Assembly: GCA_009617715.1 (NCBI GenBank)
Contig: VTFK01000120.1
Span: forward strand, 1 to 64,000
From: Plectrocnemia conspersa
Lineage: Eukaryota > Arthropoda > Insecta > Trichoptera > Polycentropodidae
Direction: 5' to 3'
DNA length: 64,000 nt
In this document: in pieces, positions 47,640 to 59,872 of the stretch
Numbering within the stretch: position 1 is the first letter of the stretch
Layout: each line of letters begins with the position of its first letter
The notes under the pieces: generated by a model
What the model saw: the letters and a program-made list of their open reading frames with translations, nothing else
Told to the model about the DNA's origin: nothing
The model's database searches: none
Position numbers and translations under genes: made by a program

Positions 47640-47955
47640 TTCATATGCTTTACCTGACTTTATAGCGAATATGTTTGCAATCGGCTCTGGCCGCAAATCG
47701 AACGTGATTAACGAGTGAGTTAGGCGAGCGTAAAAAAGGCGTTCGGACACGCCGATCGGTCAGGGTTGGACTCGAAAATGAAATAATTTATGGCTGGCAC
47801 TTTATGTTTCAGATCAATCGAACGCGACCAATTAAACGCCGCATTATTTATGGCTTTTGCCAGATTATGGCTGCGGAACTCGACGGCGACATTTCGGAAA
47901 TTCGACTCTCCTAGTCGTCGTCTCTCTCAAACTCTCTCTCTCTCTCTCTCTACGT
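47640..47955. promoter_or_regulatory. Island with clustered TTTATGGC sites
   Basis: TTTATGGC at 47787-47794 and 47847-47854 and ATTATGGC at 47864-47871: three near-identical posterior-Hox/Caudal-type sites (Abd-B/Cdx consensus TTTAYGGC/TTTATKRC) within 85 bp, along with ACCAATTAAAC (homeodomain core). The island is GC-enriched, has no open frame, and ends in a (CT)n run (47932-47951). Good candidate for a Hox-responsive or Hox-cluster enhancer; this is inference from motifs. Confidence 0.45.
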
Positions 47956-48570
47956 AGAATATCAAATACCGTTTGGACAAGAATTCTTGACATTTATGTA
48001 TCTGTACTAATGTAGATTTTATACCTAACACATTAAACATAATACTAAAACTATTATAGTACTGAAACCAAAGCCACACAAATATGGTTTAAACTAAAAG
48101 ATTTTTACATTACACATGTGGAAAATTGTGTTTATTCATAATACAAATTGATAATTTTATTTATAAATTAACTAGCTCTATTTTATGTGTAATTATTTTT
48201 AATTTTTAATACACAAAAGATTTTTTCTATAAGCTATATGATAGCTCAATAGTAGAAAAGTTTCAATACCCAATATGTATGATCTAGCGCGATTTCAATT
48301 AATGATTACGATATTCATTAGTGTGTTTAAGAACATCTAGGAAAATCTTAATTAAAACTATCTAATTCCGATCTTCCAGATACGATAAAAAAATAATTCA
48401 ATAAGTTATTTATTTGTTATTAAATTTACGTGAGTTTTGGGTGTAACACATTTTTATAATAATAAGTACATAACATAAGTTATTACATTAATCTTCAAAT
48501 TTTTTAGTTTAATAAAATCATTAGCTTAATCTAGAATACTAAGCTAATTATTTATAGCAGAAAAGTTAAA
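47956..48570. other. AT-rich noncoding stretch
   Basis: No feature. Confidence 0.5.
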
Positions 48571-48690
48571 ACCTCTTTGCGGATCTGTTATTCCCAGACG
48601 CGATGGAAATTTAAATATAAATATGGGATTTGAACTCAGGCCTTTGAGGTCAGAGCCTTATACCACTTATCTATCGTGCTGGTTAAATTT
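48571..48690 (-). repeat. tRNA-derived SINE, copy 1
   Basis: Minus strand reads AACCAGCACGATAGATAAGT, GGTATAAGGC (A-box-like), then CTCTGACCTCAAAGGCCTGA and GTTCAAATCC (B box), followed by a non-tRNA body containing AATTTCCATCGCGTCTGGGA. A-box and B-box order and spacing mimic a tRNA, but the acceptor stem does not close, so it is a SINE rather than a tRNA gene. A related body (AATTTCTATCGTGTCAGCGA) is found at 60085. Confidence 0.65.
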
Positions 48691-48889
48691 ATAAATAAAG
48701 CCACTATTTTTTAGCATTTTTATACCAATGCTATAGATATTTCATAAAACAAGAATATAAAATAATATAATATCATAAAAACGTCACTCTTGTCATTGAA
48801 AATTATACTAAATATCTTTTTTAAAGAAACAACGATATTTTTAATATATATACATTTATTATTTGTATTCAGTAGTTTTTATAATATTT
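48691..48889. other. AT-rich spacer
   Basis: No feature. Confidence 0.5.
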
Positions 48890-49443
48890 TTTAATATATT
48901 CTTAGTTATATTAGACAATCCCGAAATCAATTTCGTTTTTTAATGATGCAAAAAATCGCTTGTTAATGTTTATTTTTATCAAATGATTCAAAATCTAATT
49001 TACTTGTACCTCTTATAATCTTCTTCCACTTATCATTATTTTTTTATGCAAAAATTCTAATAGTCCATTTTCACATCTTCTGAATTTTATTTTTTTCTGT
49101 TAAAGAAGTGCTGCAGCAATCGAAATAAATGGTAGTTGAAAAGAGCAAGAACTAGACAATATGGCGAAAGAGATAAAATCTTCCAGACAAGTTTCTTGAT
49201 TTTATCAAGAGTCGTGTTGTGTTGTACATATATTTGACTTCTGTTGAAAAGTATAGACTTTTTTACTTTATAATGAAAACAATAAAAATTAGCTCTTATG
49301 GTTTGGCCATGTTTCAAAGTTTCGGAATGCACAATCTCCTTGCAATTCCAACACACACAAAATAACGTTTTTTTAAAGTGAGCCCGAGTTTCCAGCTAGG
49401 TTTTGTTAATTGACCTTTGAATAACCACTGTCTTTTACCACGA
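48890..49443 (-). pseudogene. Mariner transposase relic (Irritans-like)
   Basis: Minus strand, 3' half of a mariner transposase. KRQWLFKGQLTKPSWKLGLT at the start corresponds to the 'KRQWLSPGQ...TPKPGLHPKK' block. Next come CWNCKEIVHSETLKHGQTIR and, further on, SPYCLVLALFNYHLFRLLQH, which corresponds to PPYSPDLAPSDYHLFRSLQ. The third catalytic Asp (in SDYHLF) is replaced by Asn, the QDNARPH block is unrecognisable, and frames shift at least twice, so it is inactive. Near 48903 CAATCCCGAAATCAATTTCG may be a decayed terminal repeat; its partner was not found. Confidence 0.8.
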
Positions 49444-49960
49444 TCGTACTTATACAACACAAATTTCTATATAAATTGTTAATGAATGTAGTGGTAAACT
49501 GTACTTGTTTTCTTCCCAATCTTTTAAATGCGTAAATCTGATTTAGTGAATTGTTACGAGCTTCCATAAAATATCCGAACCCCATCCTATAGATTAATGC
49601 TACGCAATCATTTATATAAATTGTTAATGAACGCGGTGGTAAATTATATTCACAAACAAACGCATATAGAAAGTCACACATCTGATTTTTAAAATTAACA
49701 AATCAGTAGTATATAATCAGATAATTACCGAAGTAAACCCACTGAAAATTTAGAGTTTTTTTAAAAAAAAAAACAATTACACACTCAATAAATGTAGCAC
49801 TATATTATATTTGCGTTAACACAGTCAGTTCGAGAAATATCCATTTAATATTTTTTCATAATTTAGAAGTTTAGGTTTATGCTCACAAATGAAGCACACG
49901 ATTGGAGATTTTGGCAACTGGGAGAAACAATTAAGAATCAACCAAAAAATTAAACATCTC
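49444..49960. other. Spacer with a duplicated 36-bp segment
   Basis: TATATAAATTGTTAATGAAT, GTAGTGGTAAACTGTA (49467-49503) recurs as TATATAAATTGTTAATGAAC, GCGGTGGTAAATTATA (49612-49648), 145 bp apart. The minus frame across 49406-49681 spans both and is not a gene. The rest is A/T-rich. Confidence 0.5.
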
Positions 49961-49967
49961 AATCTTT

Positions 49968-50545
49968 AAAATTAATAAATGGACCGCTAATTGGGGAATT
50001 AAACTAAATAAGTTAAAATCAATGCACATAGATTTTACAAGCAAAACGATCACGTACTTATCGGTTTATCTCAACGACGACATCATTCCATATTCCAATA
50101 AAGCGAAGTACCTCGGAATGACTTTAGTTGCGCGCCTCCGCTGGAAAAAGCATGGTAAAAAAAGTGAAGTGCTAAACCTTAAATTCAGAAAGATGTACTG
50201 GTTTATGGGCATACACTCGCTGATGTCTGTCGAAAACAAGCTACTTGCTGTACAAGCAAGTCCTTAAGCCGGTGTGGACTTAAAGCATCCAGCTGTGAGG
50301 CTACGCCAGTAAAACTAAGCAAAGATTCTAAAACAATGTACTTAGATGCATAGTTGACGCACCCTGGTACATTGAAAACGCTTATCTTCACCGTGATCTT
50401 GGTGTAGAGACTATAAGCGAAACAATATAAAAAAACAGCAACAGTCCTTCAAGCGAGGCTGCAAGGGCATGTTCGTCTCCTCGACGTTGAAAACCGAACA
50501 AGATGACTCAAGAGAGTGAATTCGGTGATAAGCTTTTGTTACCCA
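49968..50545 (+). pseudogene. Jockey-clade reverse transcriptase, C-terminal relic
   Basis: Plus frame reads NKWTANWGIKLNKLKSMHID, then KAKYLGMTLVARLRWKKHG, LKFRKMYWFMGIHSLMSVEN and KLLAVQAS. After a -1 shift it reads VLKPVWT, stop, SIQL, stop, GYASKTKQRF, then VLRCIVDAPWYIENAYLHRD, LGVETISETI, and in another frame VLQARLQGHVRLLDVENRTR. This is the post-catalytic region of jockey RTs in the correct order. The YADD core and upstream domains are absent, and there are two shifts and several stops. The open frame at 50022-50267 is the best-preserved part. Closer to canonical jockey than the copies at 1296 and 5825. Confidence 0.85.
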
Positions 50546-50739
50546 AAGAAAAGTTTGATACGGATCAATGTGTTTCAAAGCATAATATAATATGTAAAAA
50601 TATAAATATATAACTTATTAGCTGCGTTGACAGTTAGATGTTATAGGAATAAAAAAATATGGTAAATGTCCAAGCGTAAAACCAAGTTCAAGTTTTAAAA
50701 ATATTATCACAAATGGACATTATTTTCTTTATAATTTTA

Positions 50740-51080
50740 CACTCATACAACAAGTGGGTCAACAACGAAAGCCCCATTCGATTTCAATCCAATAACACTT
50801 CCTGCTGCCGTAAACGAATTTGACCGGCCGCGGCGTGTGGACCGGTCCTGCATCTCGTCGCATTTGACGTCACACATTGCACTACAGCTACGTCGACCGA
50901 CGGCAAGGTAATCTGCAAGGCTATTTATACCTGGTCGAACTGGTCGTTTGCCCAATTATAATTCCGATGTGCCGCATAGCCATCCATACACAGCCAGCTG
51001 CAATATAGCGATCGAATTAATAAGGTGGCGCTGTTTTACCAAACATTTTAATCAGACTGTTGTTTATTCCTAATTAAAAT
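50740..51080. other. GC-enriched island, candidate regulatory element
   Basis: Contains GACCGGCCGCGGCG and ACCGGTCC near 50822-50847, a TGACGTCA at 50866-50873 (CRE) and CCAATTATAATTCC. The minus frame 50743-50955 has no domain. No repeat similarity in the window. Confidence 0.35.
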
Positions 51081-51659
51081 TCCTGATGGAAATGGTGAAT
51101 GTGCGGCCATGATCGAGCTTATATACCCTTTAAAAATCTGGGAAAAGTGTAATGTCTTTTGTAGTTCTTGATCTTCTGGGCAAAAACAGACTATTTATTT
51201 TTTCTAGTTAATATATAGCTAGTCTGTATTTGTGTTACGACGGTGAAAAATCAGTAGGATAATATAATTCGAGTTCCTGTTTATCAAAAATAAGTCGAAG
51301 TCTGAGCTCGATACCAGTGAAGCTTACGTACAATAAACCCTAGCAACACTTTAAATAACAGATTCTACTTCAATGATCAAATTTGGTTCAGCCAGGCCTT
51401 CATATTGAGTCGCCATGAGTAAGCTCGAGCTTGGTGAAATTTTAATGCAGAGCCGTGGTACGAACGATTCATGAAATTACACATTCTGCACAACTGTTGT
51501 AGTACAGAAAATTATTTGCTGAAATTAGAAATAAACAAATAAAAATAATAAATAATCATTGTTTTAATACCGCTAACCATATTCATATATAAATTATGTT
51601 GAAGCAACTTTATGAACCCAATAAACATGACTGTTTATTTGTATAGTAAAATAATTAAA
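51081..51659. other. Mixed AT-rich stretch
   Basis: No gene. A mildly GC-richer part, 51290-51450, includes GAGTAAGCTCGAGCTTGG-type sequence without an open frame. Confidence 0.45.
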
Positions 51660-52140
51660 TAATATACCGTGACTTAATCATCCTGCGAGTGTCGTTTAAT
51701 TGCGCGTCTTTCAAACAAACCAGGGGATATAAATCTCGGGGTGCAAATAAAATACCTGGAAATGTTTCGGCGACGGTGGGGCATTTGTGTGTGTGTAACG
51801 GAATTAGTTGTCGGTATTTAGTGTTGCCAGCGTATGTCCCGGCATGCGGCAATCCCGTCCTTGATATGGCAACCTTTCGTCCCACGGGGAACCTCTTTCT
51901 ACTGAACAGGGCCGCATCTCGACCTCTTTTGCGAGGCCTAACCTTGGCTTAAGTCTCACGCCGCCACCCAAATACGCCCTCGTTTTGGGTATTATTACGA
52001 ATTTTCCCTTTGCCGATTTGTACCGCTCGACACACGGATAAAGCTCGCATATAGAGAGGTATTATAACTGTATAAAAAATTAAACGATACTGCTTTGCTG
52101 AATAAGGGCGAGTATTCAGCGCGAACTTTGCTTTGTTCAA
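51660..52140. other. Large GC-enriched island
   Basis: One of the longest islands (about 480 bp). Frames on both strands (51655-51885 minus, 51689-51952 plus, 51949-52140 minus) overlap each other and show no domain, so they are more likely a product of GC content. Words include GTCCCGGCATGCGGCAATCC and the inverted pair CGAGGCC/GGCCTAAC nearby. Candidate conserved noncoding element. Confidence 0.3.
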
Positions 52141-53479
52141 ATGTTCAGTTGAGTTGATTATAAAAATATTTTTCTTATTTTGTGCTTGAGATATTCTTGC
52201 TCTATATCGCGAATCTAAAATATTTTTTTAGTTAGTTTAATATAATAATATTATAACGACAATAACATTTATGTACGTTCATATATGCTAATAATACTCA
52301 TTTAGCTTATGATAACTAACCATCAGTTCGAACCTCAGCTTTAACTGGCACTAAAGTCAAACAGCAACATTAATATTCTGAATTACACCGAGAAGATCAT
52401 CATATCCAGTCTGCTAAATGTGTCATTAAATAAATATTAACTTTAACTGTTATCTTACTGTTTATTATATTTTACAAGATAACGAGCCTTTAAGTTATTC
52501 TGTACATTTTTTTAAGTTTAAAAATATTTACGGTTGTTTTTGTCTATGTTATACATGTACACGAGTGGAATGAAGTTGTGATTTATTTTTAATTACTAAC
52601 GATTTAACTGACGTGGGTTACGAACTTTAGAATCAAAGCTACCGCTAACAGTGTTTCTTTTTAATAACATAATAATTAATAATGGCGATATAACCACCAT
52701 ATGTTATTACATATGACATGCGATTTATTAATGTTGCGTAATTAAGATCATATATTTGTATCAGTCAGTTCATACGATTTTTTTTTGTTTATTCCACACA
52801 AAAAAAAATATTTTGCTTTCCGCAATCTAATTTTATCTATATCATTAGTTTGTTTGTGAATTTTTTATTTTCATTTTAGTATTAAATTTTTTCAGCTTTG
52901 TAAACAATGTGCTGTGTGTTTTTTGTTAAATAAATGATACACGATCTATTTTTATATTCATTAAAAATAATTATTTATTTACTTTAAAAAATTGTTGCTT
53001 TTGCTTCTGATAGTTCTGAGAGAATCTGAAAAAATTTGGGTAGCACATATTAAAAACTTTTTTTGTATTTTTAAAATAACGCTAAGGTTATTTTTTTAAT
53101 TTATCCTTAAACATTCATCATTATTAATTAGAATAAAGATGCTGCAAGTAACTACAGAAATATTAAAAGTTTTGCACCACAGAGGTTTGACACTTTTTTT
53201 ATAGCTTTACTCTTATTTTAATGTAACAAAAAAATATTTCTAGCAAGTTTCTTCTGCTTTTATAAAGTAGTGTTAAAGTTTGGTTAACATTGATCATAAA
53301 TATACTACAATAATCTACTAAAACGTTAAGAGTACTGAACCAAAGAAGTTTGATCCCATCAATGGGTTTTAATACTTTTTTAGAAATACGTCCTTATTAT
53401 TTTATTAACTTGCATACTCTGGTTACGTAAAATTATTTTAACCAATTAATAAAGGAAATAATTTAATAATGAAATTTCT
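52141..53479. other. AT-rich stretch, possible SINE scrap
   Basis: CAGTTCGAACCTCAGC near 52325 resembles a tRNA B box and may be a SINE remnant; no A box at the right distance is clear. Otherwise featureless. Confidence 0.3.
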
Positions 53480-53620
53480 CGCTAGTCGCTAAGTAACTGT
53501 GTCGGAGATAAGACTGCCGTGAATGACATCCGGACGGCGGCTTCTGTCACGTACAGCTGGCATATTTGCGCACGATCGTAAAATGTGCCAAATAATCGCA
53601 ATTTTTAAATTGTCATATTA
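53480..53620. other. Small GC-enriched island
   Basis: CATCCGGACGGCGGCTTCTG, TCACGTACAGCTGGCATATT. Contains the E-box CAGCTG (53555-53560). No frame. Confidence 0.25.
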
Positions 53621-54169
53621 TTAAAATTATGCTACTGATAATTATAAAAGTTTGTGTGGGCACTCACCAATACAATATCAGTGAAAACTTTTCGGTCGTA
53701 AACATTCAATTTACGCAAAATCTTTGTCGGCTTTTGCAAAATGCCATAAGGCATAAAAATCATACTTCAGAATACGAACACCACATCTGTGACTATCCTA
53801 GAATTTGTCGCCATTGATTCTAAATAATAACTCGTTATGGTGTGATATTTATTTAAACCGATCTAGGAAAATACATAAGGATATTCGAAACGATTTTTTT
53901 TAACAAAATCAAGTACCACTAATTATTTTTTAATTATTTAAAAAATATAATAACGATATCTGTTAGAAGAATATACTATCAAACATATAATTAATCCCTT
54001 TTGGTGCCCTAAAATATTCAAAGATGTCAGTAAGAGTGTGTTGAAGTCCCCGATAAGCGTGTGGTATTATAACTTGATCACGTGACCACGATGCAGCGCT
54101 CGACATTCGTGTTAACCATAGGACGCCTACGCGCATACTGAAATTGAAGCGAGCTACTCGTTGAAAAAC
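53621..54169. other. AT-rich stretch with TCACGTGA site
   Basis: TCACGTGA at 54078-54085. The plus frame 53629-53817 lacks any domain. No gene. Confidence 0.4.
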
Positions 54170-54245
54170 ACCATATCATTATCTCTCTCACTCTCGTCAC
54201 TTAACACGCGAGAGAGCGAAAGGGGAAATATCTCACCGCTCACGC
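54170..54245. repeat. Fragment of foldback MITE family C
   Basis: TTATCTCTCTCACTCTCGTC, ACTTAACACGCGAGAGAGCG, then GGGGAAATATCTCACCG matches one arm of the element at 24272-24473 (reverse complement of its left arm). The other arm is missing; the adjoining GC-rich sequence to 54480 could be unrelated. Confidence 0.65.
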
Positions 54246-54590
54246 TCTAAAGAGCAGCTCCGACTTCGGTTCCTTTGACTTCGGTCCGTTTGCCGACAAT
54301 GTTCGGAAGCGCTCGAAGCTAGCCAAGTCGATTGAACTACCCCCACCTTACCTCCCGTTCTCGGTAGCCTCGGACAACTTCCGAGAGATTTTAGAGCGGG
54401 CAGAACCGAACTCGACCGAAGTAACCCACTATATTCTCTGTATTTGGCTAACCTTGGCCAACTTCCAGAGAGTGTAGTGCAAGCATTACACTTTTCGTTA
54501 AGCATATTGAGTTTTGTTTGTTCTATCCGACTGGGTACTATTTACTTTTGACTTTTGCCTTTTCCTCATACAATTTAAATATCTCCCGTT
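54246..54590. other. GC-rich stretch of unknown nature
   Basis: GC-rich to about 54480. It contains loosely repeated words: GACTTCGGTTCC / GACTTCGGTCCG, and GGACAACTTCCGAGAG / GGCCAACTTCCAGAGAG. The minus frame 54233-54505 is not recognisable. It may be part of a repeat adjoining the MITE arm. Confidence 0.35.
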
Positions 54591-54860
54591 AAATAGTGTT
54601 TACGTTTATTATCTTATATGACTCCTACATTGAGGATTAGCGGTGGCGATAAACAAGGCTTTTCGGGGATTCACGCGAAAAAAGTCGTGCTTTTAAAGCG
54701 CACTCTGTGTAAGAAATTAGGCCAATTAAAAAGCATTTTGGCCGACCCGGGCACCGTGCAAATTAAACGTGTTCAAATTAATCCGGCACCCCGTTTTGTT
54801 TTTGGCTCTAGGCCCAATGGTTCTTTCTTCGTGCGGCTATTGTCACAACAATGATGTTCA
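54591..54860. other. GC-enriched island, candidate regulatory element
   Basis: Contains AGGCCAATTAAAAAGC and GCAAATTAAACG (homeodomain-type cores) and GGCCGACCCGGGCACCGTGC. The plus frame 54618-54854 is open over the whole block but reads as basic sequence without a domain. Candidate conserved noncoding element; coding origin not excluded. Confidence 0.3.
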
Positions 54861-56039
54861 AGTGTCTGAAAAACTCGCTAAATAGACACGTTACATATAA
54901 TATGTATGTATGTAGGTACACGTGTGTAAGACATAAGCCTCGATATTGAGACTTCTTTGTTTGACTCAGATACTTTTACTGTCACGGCAGCCGTATGTAG
55001 TATGTATGTGCATATATTTTAATCCAGTTTTATATTATACAGAAGGCTGCAACACTTCAATGAGGTGGAATAAAAGCTCGTAGATTAAATGTTAAAAAAG
55101 GCTCTTTCATACACATTCTAAAATTTGTAAAATACATTGCACCATTGCAACTTGCAAGATAACGTAAAAATAAAATTATTGAAAATTTGAGAAAAAATTA
55201 AAAAAATATATTTATTTGAGTAATATTTATTATTTTATTTTATGTAAAACTGTGTTTGTACGTATATATCAAACATCCATATACTATAAATAAAGATATT
55301 AATATTAATCCCTTTGTATCATCTTTCTCTTATTTAAAACATATAAGGATTTTATATCATATATATTATCCTTAATTATAACAACTAATGTTCTATTAAT
55401 TTTTTAGTATTATTGCAAATATCAATAGATTATAAATACAAAAACTAAGATGTGTTTTTAAATTTATTTATCATATTAAAATATTTTTTTATAAAAAAAA
55501 ATTCATACATGTATAATATAATATATACAACTCTAGAACTTTACTATATTAGTAAATACCATTTATTCTAGATCGTTAAATGGTAATTTACCTAATCCTT
55601 AGCGTTTATAAGATAAGGATTCACTAATTTAGACTTAATCGCGAAATTAAGTGATTTAGAGAGAAGTTCGGCGTTCCAGAAAAATTCACGCAACGTGACT
55701 TGCAAAAACATCACGTAACTAAAGGCGAAGGGTCACGTGACGCTTCCCTCTCTTCGGGTCCTACCCACTGAATCTGTTTGGATGACATGATAACGAAAGA
55801 AAGGTTAAATTCGAGTACTATGTCATACGCTTAATAGCCACATGTACAAAAGTTCGTGTAGTTTAAGAAGTAAGTTTTTCAATAGTTTTGGCTTTGATAC
55901 AATTTTAAAAAATTGTTTTTTATGAAAAAAGATTATTAGGAAATAGATTGAATATTTTAAAGTTTGATCAAAATATATTTTCATATCAAGTGAACGACAA
56001 CAAAAGATCGAGACATGGGAAGGAAAATGGTTCACAATT
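54861..56039. other. AT-rich stretch with TCACGTGA site
   Basis: 55660-55760 is GC-richer and holds TCACGTGA at 55733-55740, preceded by TCACGTAA at 55711-55718. The rest is A/T with TACATA-type words. Confidence 0.4.
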
Positions 56040-56425
56040 ATGCAGTGTTCCGTGTAGATCGTCAAAGAAGATCCCCTTAACGATGATGGAAAAGAGTTTT
56101 CCATAAATGACATTCGCGAATTATGAAGCCATTCCGATAAGGATATGCGCCCTTTGTACCGCCAGAGGTATGAAATGAGCAGCAAGGGTCGAAACGGGGC
56201 CGCCCACATAAATTATTTGGTCGTCCGCCGGAAAACTGACCCATTTTATTGAGGTGACTATTAATCTTTTTATCTGGTTGCCTCACGGGAACACTCCCGC
56301 CGGAAAATGTATCGGACCCATTATTGAACGACCTGTTTTTCCAACATGTTCGACTCACGTGCCTTACGTCCTGCGTACAAATTTTCGAATCATTTTCTAC
56401 GCGCTGAGAAAAACATCTTGTTACG
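56040..56425. other. GC-enriched island, candidate regulatory element
   Basis: About 380 bp, overlapping unconvincing frames on both strands (55823-56209 and 56077-56358 minus, 56254-56442 plus). Contains CCCATTTTATTG, GACTATTAATC and CATAAATTATTTGG motifs. Interpreted as noncoding because no frame resembles a known protein. Confidence 0.3.
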
Positions 56426-59050
56426 GATGTAGTACAGGTTGATCCACCAAGAAGTTTATATTTAAAAAATAATAAATATAAATCATAAAAATCAACTTTA
56501 TTTTATTGATTTAAAATAACGTAAAAAAAAAAAAACTGCTATTAGTAATATGCATGTTGTACATGATGTATTTTTTTAAGAACTTTTGGGTCGAATTTTT
56601 TTAAAAAGATCATAAAAAAATTACTCTCGAATCCTAAAAAATATTTAAAGCTCTAAAACAAGAGATTTATCTATTCTTTAGTATATCATAAGAGCTTAAA
56701 GTAAAAAACAATACAACACAGGTCACGAAAAATATAAATTTGAAATTTGACAATAAGTCGGAGAACTGTGAGATATTGGATTAAGAATTGTCTTATTTTT
56801 CAAAACATGTCTTTAAATTGTTATTTAAAAGGTATTTCGTCACTGCAGAAAAAAGTAACGCAATCGCTCGTTTAGCAAGTCATAGATAATTTAAAAAAAA
56901 ATGCACGTATTTCTTCCAATATACATAGTTTCTATTGAGAAATGTTTTACAAATATATATGTTACTAAATTTAATATACATTGAGCTATTTTTATATGTA
57001 CTGTATTTAAATTTAATTTTTTTTTGGATCAACCTGTAAATATTACATTATTTTTATATTACCAAATAAATATGTTCATGGATGTTTACGTATACCACGT
57101 GCATTATTACGCCATAATATATACATTTATATCTATATATACATATATACACTAAAAACGAATTTAATTATTATGGAAGATATATGCAAGCAATTATCCT
57201 ATGCTAACTAATTAAATTATGTTTTTACACGTACAACTTGCGTATGTACGATCCTCGGATAATGCGTAGCTTTGACTTTATTAAATTTCAAATAAATTTA
57301 GATAACGACGTAAATGTTATTTTAAGCATAACACAATTAAAACTGCATTTACTTTATTTTATTATTCCATACTATGAAACGTAAAATAGTAACGAAATAA
57401 ACGTCGTTCAGATAAATTCATGACTAGTTTTTTCTCTGTTGCTCCTTAAGGCGAGGCGCGGTTGAGAAATTGCCTTTTCTGGCAGAAACTCGAGATAAAT
57501 TTCGTGGTATCAATTGATTGTAAATAATACTTCTTATTTTATCCACGGCTTACTGCAATATTTTCTTAGCATATTATATTGCTATATGTAATAGAATGAA
57601 TTGTGTCGTCTGGATTTTGCCTTTTAAAATAAAATTTTAGTTTTATATTTATTGTAGTGATATATTTAAATTAGGTTTTCACTCTAAATTATTTTTTTTT
57701 CAATATAACCATTAAATTAATACTCTAAATAATTCTAATTACTTCAACTCTTATACTTAATTTTTTCACTATGTACGATTATCAGTAATAAAAATATTCA
57801 TTGCTGTAATAAAAACGATATTAATCTATACGATATAAATTGTATAACAAAAAAATAATATATCTACATACATATATCTAACTGCGAAAAATCTTAAGAA
57901 TTAATGCTAAGTTTTCAAAAAAATGGTTAAAGTATAAACATATGTATATATTGTCAGCTGATCTAATACTTCTAAGAAAGTAAAATTGATTTTTCTTTCA
58001 AGCATATTCTTGATTAATATTATTCTTTCATATATTTTATAAATAAAATATGTTTATTAGTTGTACGTCATTCTGGTTTCTCGATAAATGAGAATTTTCA
58101 TTTTCATTTCTCGATCTTCTCGTAAAGTCTTGAAAGTTTTAAAGTGGATACGAATAATCAGAGATCAAACAAAATACATATTTAAACCTTTTTTATTATT
58201 GCAAAAACAAGACAGAAATTTTATGGTGTAACTCTGGAAAAGTCCCCATACATTTTTTAAAGATGCCGATTCCCATGCGTAGCGGTTCTGTATTAACTAA
58301 ATAATAATGTAGTCCTCAGATTACCAAATCAAAGATAAAGGCGATTAGAGTAGTTGAGAAAATCGTAAACAACTTTTCAGCATTCAAATACTTCCAAACT
58401 CTATTAAAAGCTTCCAAGAATGCATGTATATTTTTTAACATCTGGCACAGATCCACCCTTTTTACGGAGTGGTTATAAAATATTAAGCGAATGTAAAATT
58501 AAATAATATTTTTTAATAAAAAAGGCTCTATTATAATTCTTAAGTGAGAATTTTTAATTTGGTGTAAAAAAATATATTTAATTATGACAATAAAAATAAT
58601 AAATTTACAACTTTTCCTCTATATTAGAATCTCATAAACTATGTTCTGCGAACAAAATTAAAAAAAGTGAGCTATTTTTATGCACCTGGTGCCCAAAGAG
58701 ATAACATATTATTTTTGTTTCGTTGCCCGATTTCAACCGGTGCGACAACTTTATGTCATTAGTCTATCAACAGTTGCTAATATTGTCAGGTTGGTTGGCC
58801 GTGCTGATACTCTTGTTTACAAATTTGATTGGAATATAATATTTAAGAACAGCTTGAAATACGTGTCTTATTATGGAGGATACTATGAGTGAATATTTAT
58901 TTCACAAATAAGAATGTGGTATTTTAATGATTATTTGAATCTAACTATTTGTAAATCATATATTATACATGACATTAGACCTATATACTTTTGGAAGTAT
59001 AATTTGTTTTAATTTGCGTAATTTAATTCAAATATAATTTAAATCTATTC
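56426..59050. other. AT-rich noncoding stretch
   Basis: Long featureless A/T. GGTTGATCCACCAAGAAG at about 56429 and TTGGATCAACCTG at about 57024 share the core GGATCAACC in opposite orientation about 600 bp apart and might be the ends of an A/T-rich element, but nothing else supports that. The frame at 58680-58892 shows no domain. Confidence 0.4.
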
Positions 59051-59872
59051 ATGGATGTTTGGTTAAAGATCAAGAACTTAAATAAAAAGAAGACGCGGAA
59101 ATTCGACAGATACATCTACGATTGTAGAAAAAAAGGAGATACAAACTGTGGTTTCTAATGAAATCTATTATTAAAAAACACGTGTCCGATGAAAGTTATT
59201 TTAATTTTATATAAAGTATTATAAAATTTTGAGCGATTAAATAAGTAATGAACAAAACGCACTTTTATTCCATACTGAAGTAGGATGGATTTTCAAAGGA
59301 AAAGCACTAATGAGGCTTTATGAACTTTGATGGAAGTTATTGGTCTTCTTTAAGGCGCAAAATAATTCAGGACAAAATTTCGAAAAATTATTATGAAATC
59401 TTCAATGGTTGATAAATATAGCGTTTCTAACAGATATTATACAAAATGAATACAAGGAAAGAGTATTTCAATTTTCAGTACAAAAGATAAAATTGCATAT
59501 TTTGACAGAAAATTATTATTTTGGATGTCTAAACTTACAATAAATTTTGATTAAATTTAATTTTAACGTAGTTTATTTTTATAACACTTATATGACAAAA
59601 TAACAACCCATTTAAAATATTTTCCGAAAATTTATTAGGACATTTTCTTGGTTCGAAATTGATTTTCCGTGACAGCTATGCACGCAGGCAAAAGTGAAAG
59701 GGATTTTGAAAACCTACTTGATTTAATATGTGTCTCTGATTTAAAACAAAACCACAAAGATCAGCCAATAAATGATTTTTAAGCGAATTTATTAGGGGAG
59801 TACCCCAGTTTGTCAAAACAAGTAATTATCGTTTTACTTCTGCTTACTACGACATATTTACGTGAAGCAATA
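59051..59872 (+). pseudogene. ZBED5-like hAT transposase relic
   Basis: Starts with MDVWLKIKNLNKKK (the MDKWL..K opening of ZBED5/GTF2IRD2-type proteins). It then skips much of the protein and continues LLFHTEVGWIFKGKALMRLY, stop, NLQWLINIAFLTDIIQN, TKDKIAYFDRKLLFWMSKLT, FENLLDLICVSDLKQNHKDQ, stop, LLGEYPSLSKQVIIVLLLLT and TTYLREA. This matches the order HTEVRWLSRGK, WL.DLAFL.DI, DKI.AF.RKL.LW, and EYP.LS..A...LLPF.TTYL.EA of that lineage. Internal deletion, frameshifts and stops make it dead. The BED zinc finger is gone. The host gene family itself is domesticated from such elements, but this copy is plainly broken. Confidence 0.75.

Noticed and set aside
48571..48690. Functional tRNA gene
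   Set aside because: A and B boxes are recognisable, but the acceptor stem does not pair and a SINE body follows.
51655..52140. Overlapping frames on both strands in a GC island
   Set aside because: Antisense overlapping frames are expected from low stop density in GC-rich DNA; no domain on either strand.
55823..56209. 128-codon minus frame
   Set aside because: Half lies in A/T-rich DNA giving hydrophobic low-complexity sequence; another frame overlaps the GC half.
56429..57036. GGATCAACC pair as ends of a transposon
   Set aside because: Only a 9-base inverted match; no target-site duplication or internal coding sequence.
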